The notes under the pieces were generated by a model. That model had not been told where the DNA came from, did not search any database, and saw only the letters and a program-made list of their open reading frames with translations. A DNA stretch of 42,436 bases from the IMG/VR virus record IMGVR_UViG_3300025652_000152, positions 1 through 42,436 of that record. One strand, 5' to 3'. This document shows, piece after piece, positions 6,560 to 14,491 of this stretch; the first letter of the stretch is position 1; each line of letters starts with the position of its first letter. The translations under genes and the position numbers were made by a program. The DNA comes from a virus.

Positions 6560-7582
6560 ATGATTCAGTCAAGACAAAGCGAAGATGTACTCAATAAAGA
6601 AACTATACTAGAGAAAGTCTCTGAGTATCAGATCTTTCAGTACTTCTGCTCTCATTTCGAAGAGCCTAACAAGAAGTTCAAGAGCGATCTTCGCGAAGAC
6701 AATAGTCCTACAGTCTCAATCACTCAATATCGAGGAAGGTTGTGGTACAAAGATTTTGGTTGTCCTGAGCATAGTTTTGATTGCTTCAGTTATATTGGTT
6801 TTAAATACAATCTAAATTTTTATGATACCTTACGACATATTGATAGCAACTTTAGTCTTGGGCTCAGCGCTAGCAGTAGCATGCGGAAGCCTGTTAGAAA
6901 GCTGGAGAAGGAAATACGAGAGAAAACTCCAGCGAAAATCAAAGTCCGAACAAGAGGCTGGACACAAGAAGACCTAGATTACTGGTCACAATTCGGGATA
7001 CCGAAAGAGGTTCTCATTATATTTGATGTGCTACCCATCACACATTACTGGATTAATGAACAACGTTTTTCGTGCCCTAGTATCAGTTATCGCTACAGGT
7101 TTGACTGCGGTTATAAGATTTATCGTCCTCTTGAAAAAGAGTTTAAGTGGGCTTCGAATGTGGACAGCCAGTGCCTTCAGGGGTTTAGATTACTTCCTCG
7201 GAGATACAAAACTGTATATATCACAAGTTCCCTCAAGGATGTTATGTGCCTTAGAGTGCTTGGCTTCCCCTCCTTCGCGTTACAGTCGGAGATGCTCATG
7301 CCGTCAAAGGAAACTATCTCCGAAACTAAAGAAAGGTTCGAAGAAGTAATTGTGCTGTATGACAACGACTTCGATAAGAAGCGTAATGCAGGGCAGGAGA
7401 TGGCAGAAAAGATCTGTCGTGAATACAACCTTACTAATCTAATTATTCCTTCGTATTATCGCGCTAAGGACATCTCTGACCTAGTTAGAGATCATGGATT
7501 AGATACAGCAAAGGATGTCATCACGAGGAAGAGCAACAGGAGCAAGGAAATCTCGAGGGAAGATTCGCAATGCGAAACCTAA
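6560..7582 (+). CDS. TOPRIM DNA primase-like protein
   Basis: Residues 26-67 resemble the DnaG zinc-binding region without a clear set of zinc ligands; FKSDLREDNSPTVSI is followed by WYKDFG. The TOPRIM region follows: VYITSSLKDVMCL near residues 219-231, then LYDNDFDKKRNAGQEMA with D268, D270 and D272. The acidic pair is present, but Ser223 occupies the place where DnaG has its catalytic Glu. At 340 residues it lacks a helicase part; the DnaB-like helicase is encoded separately. An ATG at 6518 sits on the previous stop, but using it would translate through the G/C hairpin and give an unnatural N-terminus. It overlaps the nuclease gene by 68 bases. Confidence 0.8.
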   Translation: MIQSRQSEDVLNKETILEKVSEYQIFQYFCSHFEEPNKKFKSDLREDNSPTVSITQYRGRLWYKDFGCPEHSFDCFSYIGFKYNLNFYDTLRHIDSNFSLGLSASSSMRKPVRKLEKEIREKTPAKIKVRTRGWTQEDLDYWSQFGIPKEVLIIFDVLPITHYWINEQRFSCPSISYRYRFDCGYKIYRPLEKEFKWASNVDSQCLQGFRLLPRRYKTVYITSSLKDVMCLRVLGFPSFALQSEMLMPSKETISETKERFEEVIVLYDNDFDKKRNAGQEMAEKICREYNLTNLIIPSYYRAKDISDLVRDHGLDTAKDVITRKSNRSKEISREDSQCET

Positions 7583-7988
7583 AGAAGTAGATGGAATTAA
7601 GTTCCGTTCGTTATTAGAAGCACATTGTTATCGGCAGCTCAAAGATGCAGGTATCAAAGCTGACTACGAGAAGCACAAGTTTGTGCTGCTTGAAGGATTC
7701 TACTACGGAACATCTTCTTATGAGGACAATGGTAAAACTGGATTCTTGGACAAACAGAAATACAAAGTCCGAGACATCACTTACACCCCTGACTTCGTTG
7801 ATCCCCAAGGTAGGTGGGTCATAGAGTGTAAGGGGTACGCAAACGAACGTTTCCCACTGAAGTGGAAGATGTTCAAGAAGCTGTTGATGGAACGCGAGAA
7901 TCCTCCGGTACTATTTGTACCGAGGAATCAGAAGCAGAACATCGAAACAATTAATAAAATCCTAGAACTAACAGCCCCGACAAAATAG
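7515..7988 (+). CDS. PD-(D/E)XK nuclease of the DUF1064 type
   Basis: The 157-residue product carries the PD-(D/E)XK series. E35 lies in SLLEAHCYRQL, D93 in YTPDFVD, and E104 and K106 in WVIECKGY. A basic helix with FPLKWKMFKKL follows. This order and the short length match phage endonucleases of the DUF1064 family, which are thought to cut branched or damaged DNA. The basic N-terminus (about 25 residues) overlaps the primase gene, and there is no later in-frame ATG. The stop codon TAG lies inside the terminator hairpin that follows. Confidence 0.85.
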   Translation: MSSRGRATGARKSRGKIRNAKPKEVDGIKFRSLLEAHCYRQLKDAGIKADYEKHKFVLLEGFYYGTSSYEDNGKTGFLDKQKYKVRDITYTPDFVDPQGRWVIECKGYANERFPLKWKMFKKLLMERENPPVLFVPRNQKQNIETINKILELTAPTK

Positions 7989-7999
7989 TCGGGGTTTTT
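7975..7999 (+). terminator. Rho-independent terminator overlapping the nuclease stop codon
   Basis: CCCCGAC at 7975-7981 pairs with GTCGGGG at 7988-7994 across a six-base loop, followed by TTTTT. The stop codon TAG (7986-7988) lies partly in the loop. The T tract ends only four bases before the rIIA-like ATG at 8004. Readthrough or a promoter inside the nuclease gene is therefore needed to express rIIA/rIIB, and ribosomes finishing the nuclease gene would disturb hairpin folding. Confidence 0.85.
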
Positions 8000-8003
8000 C
8001 ATT

Positions 8004-10697
8004 ATGAGTATCAAAACAATTGGTACCTCTGTTGTTAGCAATAACGCAGGGGTTAAAAAGCGGATCAATAAAGCCGCTGAGAAACTAGTCTTTGATGTTC
8101 TTCAATCCACACAATATTCTACACCCATTTCTTCAACTGTACGTGAGCTGGTAACTAATGCCTGCGATTCACAACGTGAGAAAGAGATTGCAATAGAAAT
8201 AATTAACGGGGAGAAGAAAGTAGAGGACTATTACATAACAAGGACAGAGGAAGAATACATTGATTCAAACTTTAAGCCTAGTTATTATGACTCAAATTAT
8301 CTTAGCCAAGAAAACTTAGTTGAAGTAAACTATTATGAACGAGAAGGTACTGGCTATTGCGATGTGTTTGATGTTCTGGACAGGGGTGTGGGTATCGGAC
8401 AAGAACGTCTGGAAGGTTATCTCGAGCTGGGTTTCTCAACTAAAAGAAACACTTCGGAGAACTTTGGGGCGTTTGGTCTAGGTGCTAAAGTACCTCTGTC
8501 TACTGGTGTAGATTTCTATACTGTAGAGACAGTCTATAACGGCAAGCTGTTTAAGTTTAACTGCTATGCTTACAAGACTGACTTCTTGATCAGTAAGTGG
8601 GATGCAAATGGTAGCATAGATCTTTCTGATGGTACTAAGGTATTCTACAAGAATGTAGAAGTCCTGAACTACACTAAAATATCATTTGGTGTCAAGCGTC
8701 ACAATCGTACAAAGTTTGTAGATGCAATTCAAGATCAGCTGTGCTACATCCCTAACGTGAAGTTTTACTACACGTATGAGGACGGTCATAGGAGTAATAA
8801 AACACTTGGTAACAAGGTGTTGTACAACTCTGATAACCTGATTCTAGGTGAATCGTATGCATGGTCTAAGCCACATATACTGCTAGTTAAGAACCAAGGA
8901 GCCACCACGGGAATTAACTACGGCTATGTGGACTTTAGAGAGCTGGAAATGGAACAGCTGTGGGGTTCGGTCGCTATCAAGTGTCCGGCTCGTCAGGTGT
9001 ACAAAGACAGCGAAACAGGTGAGGAGATTGTCGTCCAAGAGGGCGTTGATGTCACACCTTCGAGGGAGAAAGTAATATGGAATGACCATACGAAGAAGTT
9101 CATTCAAGAAGCAATTGAGAGGGCAGCTCAAGACGCTACTACTATGATCGAGGAATCGTTAGATGAGAAGGACTTTATGACATGGGTCAGAAAGTGCAGA
9201 GACGTTCTCTACAAAGGGGATAACCACAATTCTGTACTGTCCAACCTAGGCCGTATTGTTGATAGGGAGAAGCTACAGCCACGTTTCCCTGGTAACCGAG
9301 ATATTAAGTACGCTGGGCCCAGTGTATTGCTCAAAGGTTACAAGGTTAGGAACGTAACTAAGGCTGTTAAGGTAGGTAAGATGACAATACACCGAGAAGA
9401 AGTTGGGTGGAGTCAAGTTAATTTCGATAACTTGTACTACACTAACAATGTCTCCAAGGAGAAAGACATGTTCCTACTGCAGAATGGAACATTATCCATC
9501 ATATCAGAACACCAACCAACTATACCAGAGTTCGTAAATAAGACCCAGCTAGCTGCATTCGACGCCATAGATATGGCTAGGGAGGCAAACTGGGAATTAA
9601 TTAAAGACTCTGATATTATCAATTGGGATTATGATAAGGTGGAAGTACCCTCGGAGTTCATTGACCAAATTGAAACGCTCGAGAAAGCAGCAGTTCAGAA
9701 CATTGCGTTCTATAATATGTCCGCTCAAGAGCGGAGAGCTGCTAGTGGAACTGATGTGTTGTACAGCTTACGTCGGCCTTATTCTGGAGAGAATAAGTAC
9801 TCAGTTGATATAGAAGACTGGGTGTTCGACAAAGTAGAAGCACCTCTTGACAGTATCAAGAACACAACCATAGATACCTACTACGGTACTAAGGAAGATG
9901 AGATACTGATTAAGTTGGCTGCGACTATATGTGCTGCACAAGTTCCTGCTTGGGATGATGTATATCCTCTAGCCAATTCCTATGAGATGACGTATCATAA
10001 CGATACTGCAGTCCATGGTAAGGCTTGTTTCAGTGTGTTTAATCCGCATCGCTTCCATAAATGGAATGGAGGCTGGCCGGATAAACTATCACCACTGGAT
10101 GCAGTAAATCAGACTGATATACAATTATTCAGAGTTTCAAAGAAAACAGCTAAAGCGCTTGATGGTAGTTCTGCCAAGCACATTAGTGAGTTCTTCTCTG
10201 TTATTAAAGATGGTAAATGGACTATGCACGAAAAAGCTAAACAATGGCTAACGGGTGTTATGCTAACTAACATCCCAGATTGGTTAGGATACCTTCGACA
10301 TATTAATCCAAAGTTTGGAGAGGTTTATGACAAATTGAATGCGTACAGTAAGTTTAGGTACTACAAAAATCAGCTGTCAACACAGTCTGAAGATGCTAAG
10401 CAGATCATAGGTTTGATGAAGAAGATGCATACTATGCAAACCTTCTTACTATCAACAGATGATCCTGAGCAAATCAGGGCTAAATCGTTGGAACTGTTTA
10501 AGGTAGCTGACATTAACTGCACTATATTTGATGAAGAAATCCTTCAGCTTAGTGTGTATTTGGAGGAGTTCTTAGAGCCACTTCGGTCATTGTTTAATTC
10601 TATTAATTTCTCCCTCTCAATGGATAATGAGGTATGGAAAGAGATAGAAGCTTATATGACTTTGAAAAACAGAGACAATTTTAATCCACCATTATGA
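8004..10697 (+). CDS. rIIA: rIIA-like GHKL ATPase
   Basis: The N-terminal 170 residues carry a GHKL (Bergerat) ATP-binding fold. The N box has E48, N52 and D55 in VRELVTNACDS, the G1 box is DRGVGI at 126-131, and the G2 box is FGAFGLGAK at 154-162. The remaining 700 residues are a transducer-like and C-terminal part without a nameable motif. Length (897 aa), fold and the adjacent rIIB-like gene match the rIIA proteins of T4, known to be membrane-associated and involved in rapid-lysis inhibition and exclusion by lambda Rex. Related pairs occur in crAss-like phages; their role there is unknown. The stop overlaps the next ATG (ATGA). Confidence 0.85.
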   Translation: MSIKTIGTSVVSNNAGVKKRINKAAEKLVFDVLQSTQYSTPISSTVRELVTNACDSQREKEIAIEIINGEKKVEDYYITRTEEEYIDSNFKPSYYDSNYLSQENLVEVNYYEREGTGYCDVFDVLDRGVGIGQERLEGYLELGFSTKRNTSENFGAFGLGAKVPLSTGVDFYTVETVYNGKLFKFNCYAYKTDFLISKWDANGSIDLSDGTKVFYKNVEVLNYTKISFGVKRHNRTKFVDAIQDQLCYIPNVKFYYTYEDGHRSNKTLGNKVLYNSDNLILGESYAWSKPHILLVKNQGATTGINYGYVDFRELEMEQLWGSVAIKCPARQVYKDSETGEEIVVQEGVDVTPSREKVIWNDHTKKFIQEAIERAAQDATTMIEESLDEKDFMTWVRKCRDVLYKGDNHNSVLSNLGRIVDREKLQPRFPGNRDIKYAGPSVLLKGYKVRNVTKAVKVGKMTIHREEVGWSQVNFDNLYYTNNVSKEKDMFLLQNGTLSIISEHQPTIPEFVNKTQLAAFDAIDMAREANWELIKDSDIINWDYDKVEVPSEFIDQIETLEKAAVQNIAFYNMSAQERRAASGTDVLYSLRRPYSGENKYSVDIEDWVFDKVEAPLDSIKNTTIDTYYGTKEDEILIKLAATICAAQVPAWDDVYPLANSYEMTYHNDTAVHGKACFSVFNPHRFHKWNGGWPDKLSPLDAVNQTDIQLFRVSKKTAKALDGSSAKHISEFFSVIKDGKWTMHEKAKQWLTGVMLTNIPDWLGYLRHINPKFGEVYDKLNAYSKFRYYKNQLSTQSEDAKQIIGLMKKMHTMQTFLLSTDDPEQIRAKSLELFKVADINCTIFDEEILQLSVYLEEFLEPLRSLFNSINFSLSMDNEVWKEIEAYMTLKNRDNFNPPL

Positions 10698-11863
10698 TCA
10701 GCATTAACGTGATAGGTGACATGATATCCGGTAGTTACGGCAACACCCCGTACTCTCGTTCATTCGAGAAGGATATCTACGAGCAGATGGTTTCGCTTGC
10801 TAGTCAAGCAGACGCTGCTGATTCTGTGGAAGAGTACAACAAGATACTTTCTGAGTTTTCTTTGTTGGCTGCTGAGGATCTTAACGATAGAGTGCTAACT
10901 GATTCCTTTGCGGGATCTATTTCGCTCTACAAAGATCCTGCTGGTCGCTATTTCATTCAGTTTAAAGATGGGGGTATCATTGATATCGCAATGCCTAAGA
11001 CTTTTGTAGAAAGAATCTACGAGTCACAAGCATTGGGTATTGATAACAGCCCTCTGTTTAAGCTGTGGATGAGATGGTGCCGCAACCCTATACTCCGTAA
11101 GAAATTGCGGGGCGGAAATGGTGAAGACTTCACCAAGCGATTCTTTGAGTTTGTTGACATGAAGTACGTGCACCCAACCATGAAGCAAGAGCTTATGGAT
11201 GACCACGGACTGAGTGAAGAGCTTGCAGAAGAGCGTGCTACTATGTACCAAGTAAAGATCACCAAAGAAGGTCTTATCAATGCTTTCAAAGTGTCTCGTG
11301 AGATACTGCACAAGTATGATACAGAAACTGGGGAACAACTCCCTCGTTATACTAGGACCTTCAACCCTGATACAGGAGAGATCGACAGTGATGGATTCCC
11401 AGATATAGTGGAAGACAGACTGTTCGAGCCTTCAGTGATGAGTGACAGAGGTGATGCCTTCTACTGTGAGGGTGCTAACGGATATGCAGAACCTACACAC
11501 TTTATTAAAGTTGGTTGTACACACAGACTCCCATCATGGGATATGGTGAACACTAACGATGATCAAAGTTGTGTCAAAGGTTTGCACGTTGGTGGACTCA
11601 AGTACATAGCATGGTACAGTGGTGAGATTCACAATGTATTCGTTGACCCGATGCACATTGGTGCTATCCCTAACTCAGAGGATGGTGCCATTCGTTGTCT
11701 GCAATACTTCGTACACTCCAGCTTAGTTGGGGTGAACGGTAGTATGTATCATTCTTCAGCTTACGCTGCTCTAACTGATGAGCAGTGGGAAGAGATGAAG
11801 GAAGAGATAATTGCAGAATACAACAAAGTAGCTGACGAAACAGCGGAGATAAAGGTACTGTGA
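10694..11863 (+). CDS. rIIB: rIIB-like protein
   Basis: The 389-residue product follows rIIA with a 4-base ATGA overlap. Its C-terminal third has the rIIB-type pattern SCVKGLHVGGLKYIAWYSG, then a strand-rich stretch HNVFVDPMHIGAIPN and a Cys-containing beta segment (AIRCLQYFVHSSLVG). The first 250 residues are helical and may mediate DNA or partner binding. In T4, rIIA and rIIB act together at the membrane. The gene order and coupling here suggest the two are made in a fixed ratio. The exact biochemical role is unknown in any phage. Confidence 0.75.
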   Translation: MISINVIGDMISGSYGNTPYSRSFEKDIYEQMVSLASQADAADSVEEYNKILSEFSLLAAEDLNDRVLTDSFAGSISLYKDPAGRYFIQFKDGGIIDIAMPKTFVERIYESQALGIDNSPLFKLWMRWCRNPILRKKLRGGNGEDFTKRFFEFVDMKYVHPTMKQELMDDHGLSEELAEERATMYQVKITKEGLINAFKVSREILHKYDTETGEQLPRYTRTFNPDTGEIDSDGFPDIVEDRLFEPSVMSDRGDAFYCEGANGYAEPTHFIKVGCTHRLPSWDMVNTNDDQSCVKGLHVGGLKYIAWYSGEIHNVFVDPMHIGAIPNSEDGAIRCLQYFVHSSLVGVNGSMYHSSAYAALTDEQWEEMKEEIIAEYNKVADETAEIKVL

Positions 11864-11864
11864 C

Positions 11865-12632
11865 ATGAACAGTATCGAGAGACTACCCAGAGATGGGAAC
11901 ATCTGTCTCATTGATGCCGATTCCTTGATGTACTATGAAATGGACAAGCCCTCTTTGGAGCTTGCTATGGATGGTATTGATCAAAGAATCGCATCAATGC
12001 TATCAGAGTGTAATACTTCTAAATACGTTGGTTTCCTTACAGAGAAGAGATGCTTCAGATATGATGTAGCTCAAGACTATAAGGGTAACCGCAAGGGTAG
12101 GGCTAAGCCTCCTGTATTCTATGCACTGCGTGAGCATCTCAAGCAGCGTTACAATATGTGGAGTATGCCTGAACTTGAGGCTGATGACCTTGTGAGCTAT
12201 TACTCGTATACGGATAACCGTAGCACGATTATATGCTCACCAGATAAGGACGTCTTGTATCAATGTGTTGGAATGCATTACAACTATGGTAAGGCAGAGT
12301 TCCTTCATACTTCACCTGATGAAGCACTTAAGTTCCTATGGAAACAAGTGCTCATGGGTGACAGTACGGACAATATACCAGGAATACCAGGAGTAGGAGC
12401 TAAGACCTCTGAGAACTGGTTGAAGGATAGAACGAAAGACTACGAGGCATTTGCCTTGAAGAAGTTCGTCGAGAAGTTTGGTATGGTGGAAGGTGTGATG
12501 AAGTTTTACGAAACCTTCAAGCTCGTCTATATGTTAAAGACAGATGACGACATGAAGCGTGAAACAGGTAAAGTACCGCCTCCTTTAGAGGTATCACAGC
12601 TGTCAGAAGGCCAAACAGAGGAGCTATGGTAA
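11865..12632 (+). CDS. 5'-3' exonuclease / flap endonuclease
   Basis: This is a FEN-type 5' nuclease. D17 and D19 lie in LIDADSLMYY, the acidic cluster is ELEADDLVSYY, and CSPDKDVLYQ supplies the next Asp pair. GDSTDNIPGIPGVGAKT is the metal-binding Asp pair followed by the helix-3-turn-helix DNA-binding hairpin. At 255 residues it resembles T4 RNase H and T5 D15, which remove RNA primers and flaps from lagging strands. The ATG follows the rIIB stop by one base. The last 7 bases overlap the next gene. Confidence 0.92.
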   Translation: MNSIERLPRDGNICLIDADSLMYYEMDKPSLELAMDGIDQRIASMLSECNTSKYVGFLTEKRCFRYDVAQDYKGNRKGRAKPPVFYALREHLKQRYNMWSMPELEADDLVSYYSYTDNRSTIICSPDKDVLYQCVGMHYNYGKAEFLHTSPDEALKFLWKQVLMGDSTDNIPGIPGVGAKTSENWLKDRTKDYEAFALKKFVEKFGMVEGVMKFYETFKLVYMLKTDDDMKRETGKVPPPLEVSQLSEGQTEELW

Positions 12633-13402
12633 GATGTCCGGACATACAATTCACCCCTATTAATGGGAGAACTGTGCGTCTGACTGGGGATCTCTCTAAG
12701 TGTGTAACTAAGAAGGTTGACGATGTAATCACAGGTATTGACTGTGAGTTCAATGACTGCAAGATAGAGATTACGCTAGGTTCGACTATCAGGCCAAGGC
12801 CTAAGTCACCCTATCGCATTAATCATATCACTGCATGTCTTGGGCCTCACAACGGTACAGTATGCTACGACTTATCAGTTGAACGACTTACAGATTCAAG
12901 CATATTCCTGTTCCCTATGATGGGTGGGAATAGAAAGCTGATGCTGTGGGATTCACTGTTTGTCAATGCGTTCATGGAAGTGCCTGACTTCCCTGAATGT
13001 GTCGCATTACTGTATCGCTACTCAGGCGATACCTTGTTTACAAAGTTTGAATCAGCTTTATGTTCGTTCAGGAATTTTAAAGTGAGAAAGGATCCAGATC
13101 CTCATCACGTACTATTTGTGTTCGGAGTACCGGAAGAAGCCAAAACTTCATATACGGCATTCAGAGATGGAAGATATTCAGAAATAGAAGATGATTGGAA
13201 GCTAAGAATATTGGAGTTTCATGGTTTTGACTTCGACGGACACACTGGGAAGATTCTCTTTAAAGACCCAGGACTAAAATCTCATATTGAGAACAAGCTA
13301 GACGTACACCTCCCAGATGATGCGGAGCTGCACAGTAAGCCTAGTCTCGACCTTGAGGTATTTAGACCTGAGCTTTATTCTCCCAGTAAAAATGTGATAT
13401 GA
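12626..13402 (+). CDS. Conserved hypothetical protein (258 aa)
   Basis: The N-terminal half is beta-rich (VDDVITGIDCEFNDCKIEITL), the middle carries hydrophobic helices (LMLWDSLFVNAFMEVP), and then comes a polar segment ending RYSEIEDDWKLRILEFHGFD. No catalytic or membrane motif is visible. It lies between the 5' nuclease and UDG genes and overlaps both, so it probably belongs to DNA replication or repair. I do not recognise the family. The stop overlaps the UDG start as ATGA. Confidence 0.6.
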   Translation: MVRCPDIQFTPINGRTVRLTGDLSKCVTKKVDDVITGIDCEFNDCKIEITLGSTIRPRPKSPYRINHITACLGPHNGTVCYDLSVERLTDSSIFLFPMMGGNRKLMLWDSLFVNAFMEVPDFPECVALLYRYSGDTLFTKFESALCSFRNFKVRKDPDPHHVLFVFGVPEEAKTSYTAFRDGRYSEIEDDWKLRILEFHGFDFDGHTGKILFKDPGLKSHIENKLDVHLPDDAELHSKPSLDLEVFRPELYSPSKNVI

Positions 13403-14178
13403 ACGATAAAATCAAAGAACAGGTTGGGGACTGGTGGCCAGTCCTTCAGCCGATCTTTGACTCACAGAGGTTTGCGAAACTGAAGAAAGAATTAAGTGCG
13501 GAATACAAATCTAATCGATGCTTTCCTGTGGCGGGAAACGTATTTCGTGCTTTTGACTGGACTCAGTTTCGTGATCTCCGTGTAGTCATACTAGGTCAAG
13601 ACCCATACCATAATGGTATAGCTACGGGTCTTGCATTTGCTACTAACAACGGTAAGCTCAGCCCAAGTCTTAGGAACATTGTAAAAGAACTACATGAAAG
13701 TCATGGTAGGGATGTGAACCCTGAGTTCGATACAAGTCTTGAGCATTGGGCTAGACAAGGTGTACTTCTAATCAACACGTCTTTGACTGTTAGACAGAAG
13801 CAGCCTAACTCTCACAAGAAACTGTGGGAAGGCTTTACTGTGGAAGTGCTCAAACGTATCCGGGCCAAGCATAACAACATTGTTTTTGTTGGTTGGGGTA
13901 AAGATGCGCAGTCCTTGTTAGAGCAGATACAAGTTACTAGTGAGACTGCTGAAGATCACCTGACCTTATTCCCTGAAGAGATTGGTAGCCATTGGGTGTT
14001 AACTGCACCCCACCCGGCTGCTGAATCTTATTCTGGGGGTAAGGCTGGTTTCTTCGGTTGTAATCACTTTGTGAAGATTAATGAGTACCTTGATCGTCCT
14101 ATAAACTTCTTTAATTTACCAGAAGATGAGCGACGGGATATGGTTCCAGGAAAACAACATGAGCAGTACAATGGATAA
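13399..14178 (+). CDS. ung: Uracil-DNA glycosylase, family 1
   Basis: The enzyme removes uracil from DNA. The catalytic GQDPYH motif is at residues 66-71 (D68 activates the water). LLINTSLTVR and VGWGKDAQ follow as in family 1. The last motif reads HPAAES, then GFFGCNHF, in place of the usual HPSPLS. The catalytic His is kept, but the Leu that E. coli UDG inserts into the minor groove is not at its usual place. Size (259 aa) is normal plus about 25 extra C-terminal residues. A phage UDG may keep the genome free of uracil when dUTP pools are high, or could tolerate host defence. The next gene starts within it. Confidence 0.93.
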   Translation: MNDKIKEQVGDWWPVLQPIFDSQRFAKLKKELSAEYKSNRCFPVAGNVFRAFDWTQFRDLRVVILGQDPYHNGIATGLAFATNNGKLSPSLRNIVKELHESHGRDVNPEFDTSLEHWARQGVLLINTSLTVRQKQPNSHKKLWEGFTVEVLKRIRAKHNNIVFVGWGKDAQSLLEQIQVTSETAEDHLTLFPEEIGSHWVLTAPHPAAESYSGGKAGFFGCNHFVKINEYLDRPINFFNLPEDERRDMVPGKQHEQYNG

Positions 14179-14467
14179 GCCGAAAGAAGATGATGGTCTT
14201 GATACTCTGCGTAAAGCGTATTTAGTTCTCGACGGTATCAAAGTGTTACTGAGAGAAAAGAATACGTCATACGGAGATTCAGCATTGAATCCGATTAGAT
14301 TATTCTCTAGAGCTGATGCTATATTGGCACTCGAAGTTCGAATAGATGATAAGCTAAGCAGAATTCAGAACATGGGTATTCACGACGATGTCGAGGATAC
14401 AATCCAAGATCTTATTGGCTATCTAGTGCTACTGCAAGTAGCTAAGGATAAGAAAGGGGGGCAGTAG
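14159..14467 (+). CDS. DUF1599-like (nucleotide-modification-associated) protein
   Basis: The 102-residue protein is all-helical. LLREKNTSYGDSALNPIRL is followed by LEVRIDDKLSRIQN and DVEDTIQDLIGYLVLL. This order (K-x3-YGD, then R-hydrophobic-DDK-x-R, then a final Asp-rich helix) matches DUF1599/Nmad1 and is reminiscent of MazG-type nucleotide hydrolases. It would fit a role in nucleotide pools or modified bases, next to UDG. An in-frame ATG at 14126 lies well within the UDG gene, so 14159 is preferred. The TAG stop is in the loop of the terminator that follows. Confidence 0.7.
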   Translation: MSSTMDKPKEDDGLDTLRKAYLVLDGIKVLLREKNTSYGDSALNPIRLFSRADAILALEVRIDDKLSRIQNMGIHDDVEDTIQDLIGYLVLLQVAKDKKGGQ

Positions 14468-14479
14468 CCCCCCTTTTTT
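14453..14479. terminator. Bidirectional terminator at the junction of convergent blocks
   Basis: AAAGGGGGGC at 14453-14462 pairs perfectly with GCCCCCCTTT at 14467-14476 across an AGTA loop, followed by TTT on the plus strand. In the minus direction the same hairpin is followed by TTTCTT. The plus-strand stop TAG (14465-14467) lies in the loop and the minus-strand giant gene ends 13 bases further on, so the hairpin can separate both transcripts. Confidence 0.85.
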
Positions 14480-14491
14480 ACTCGCGGCTCT

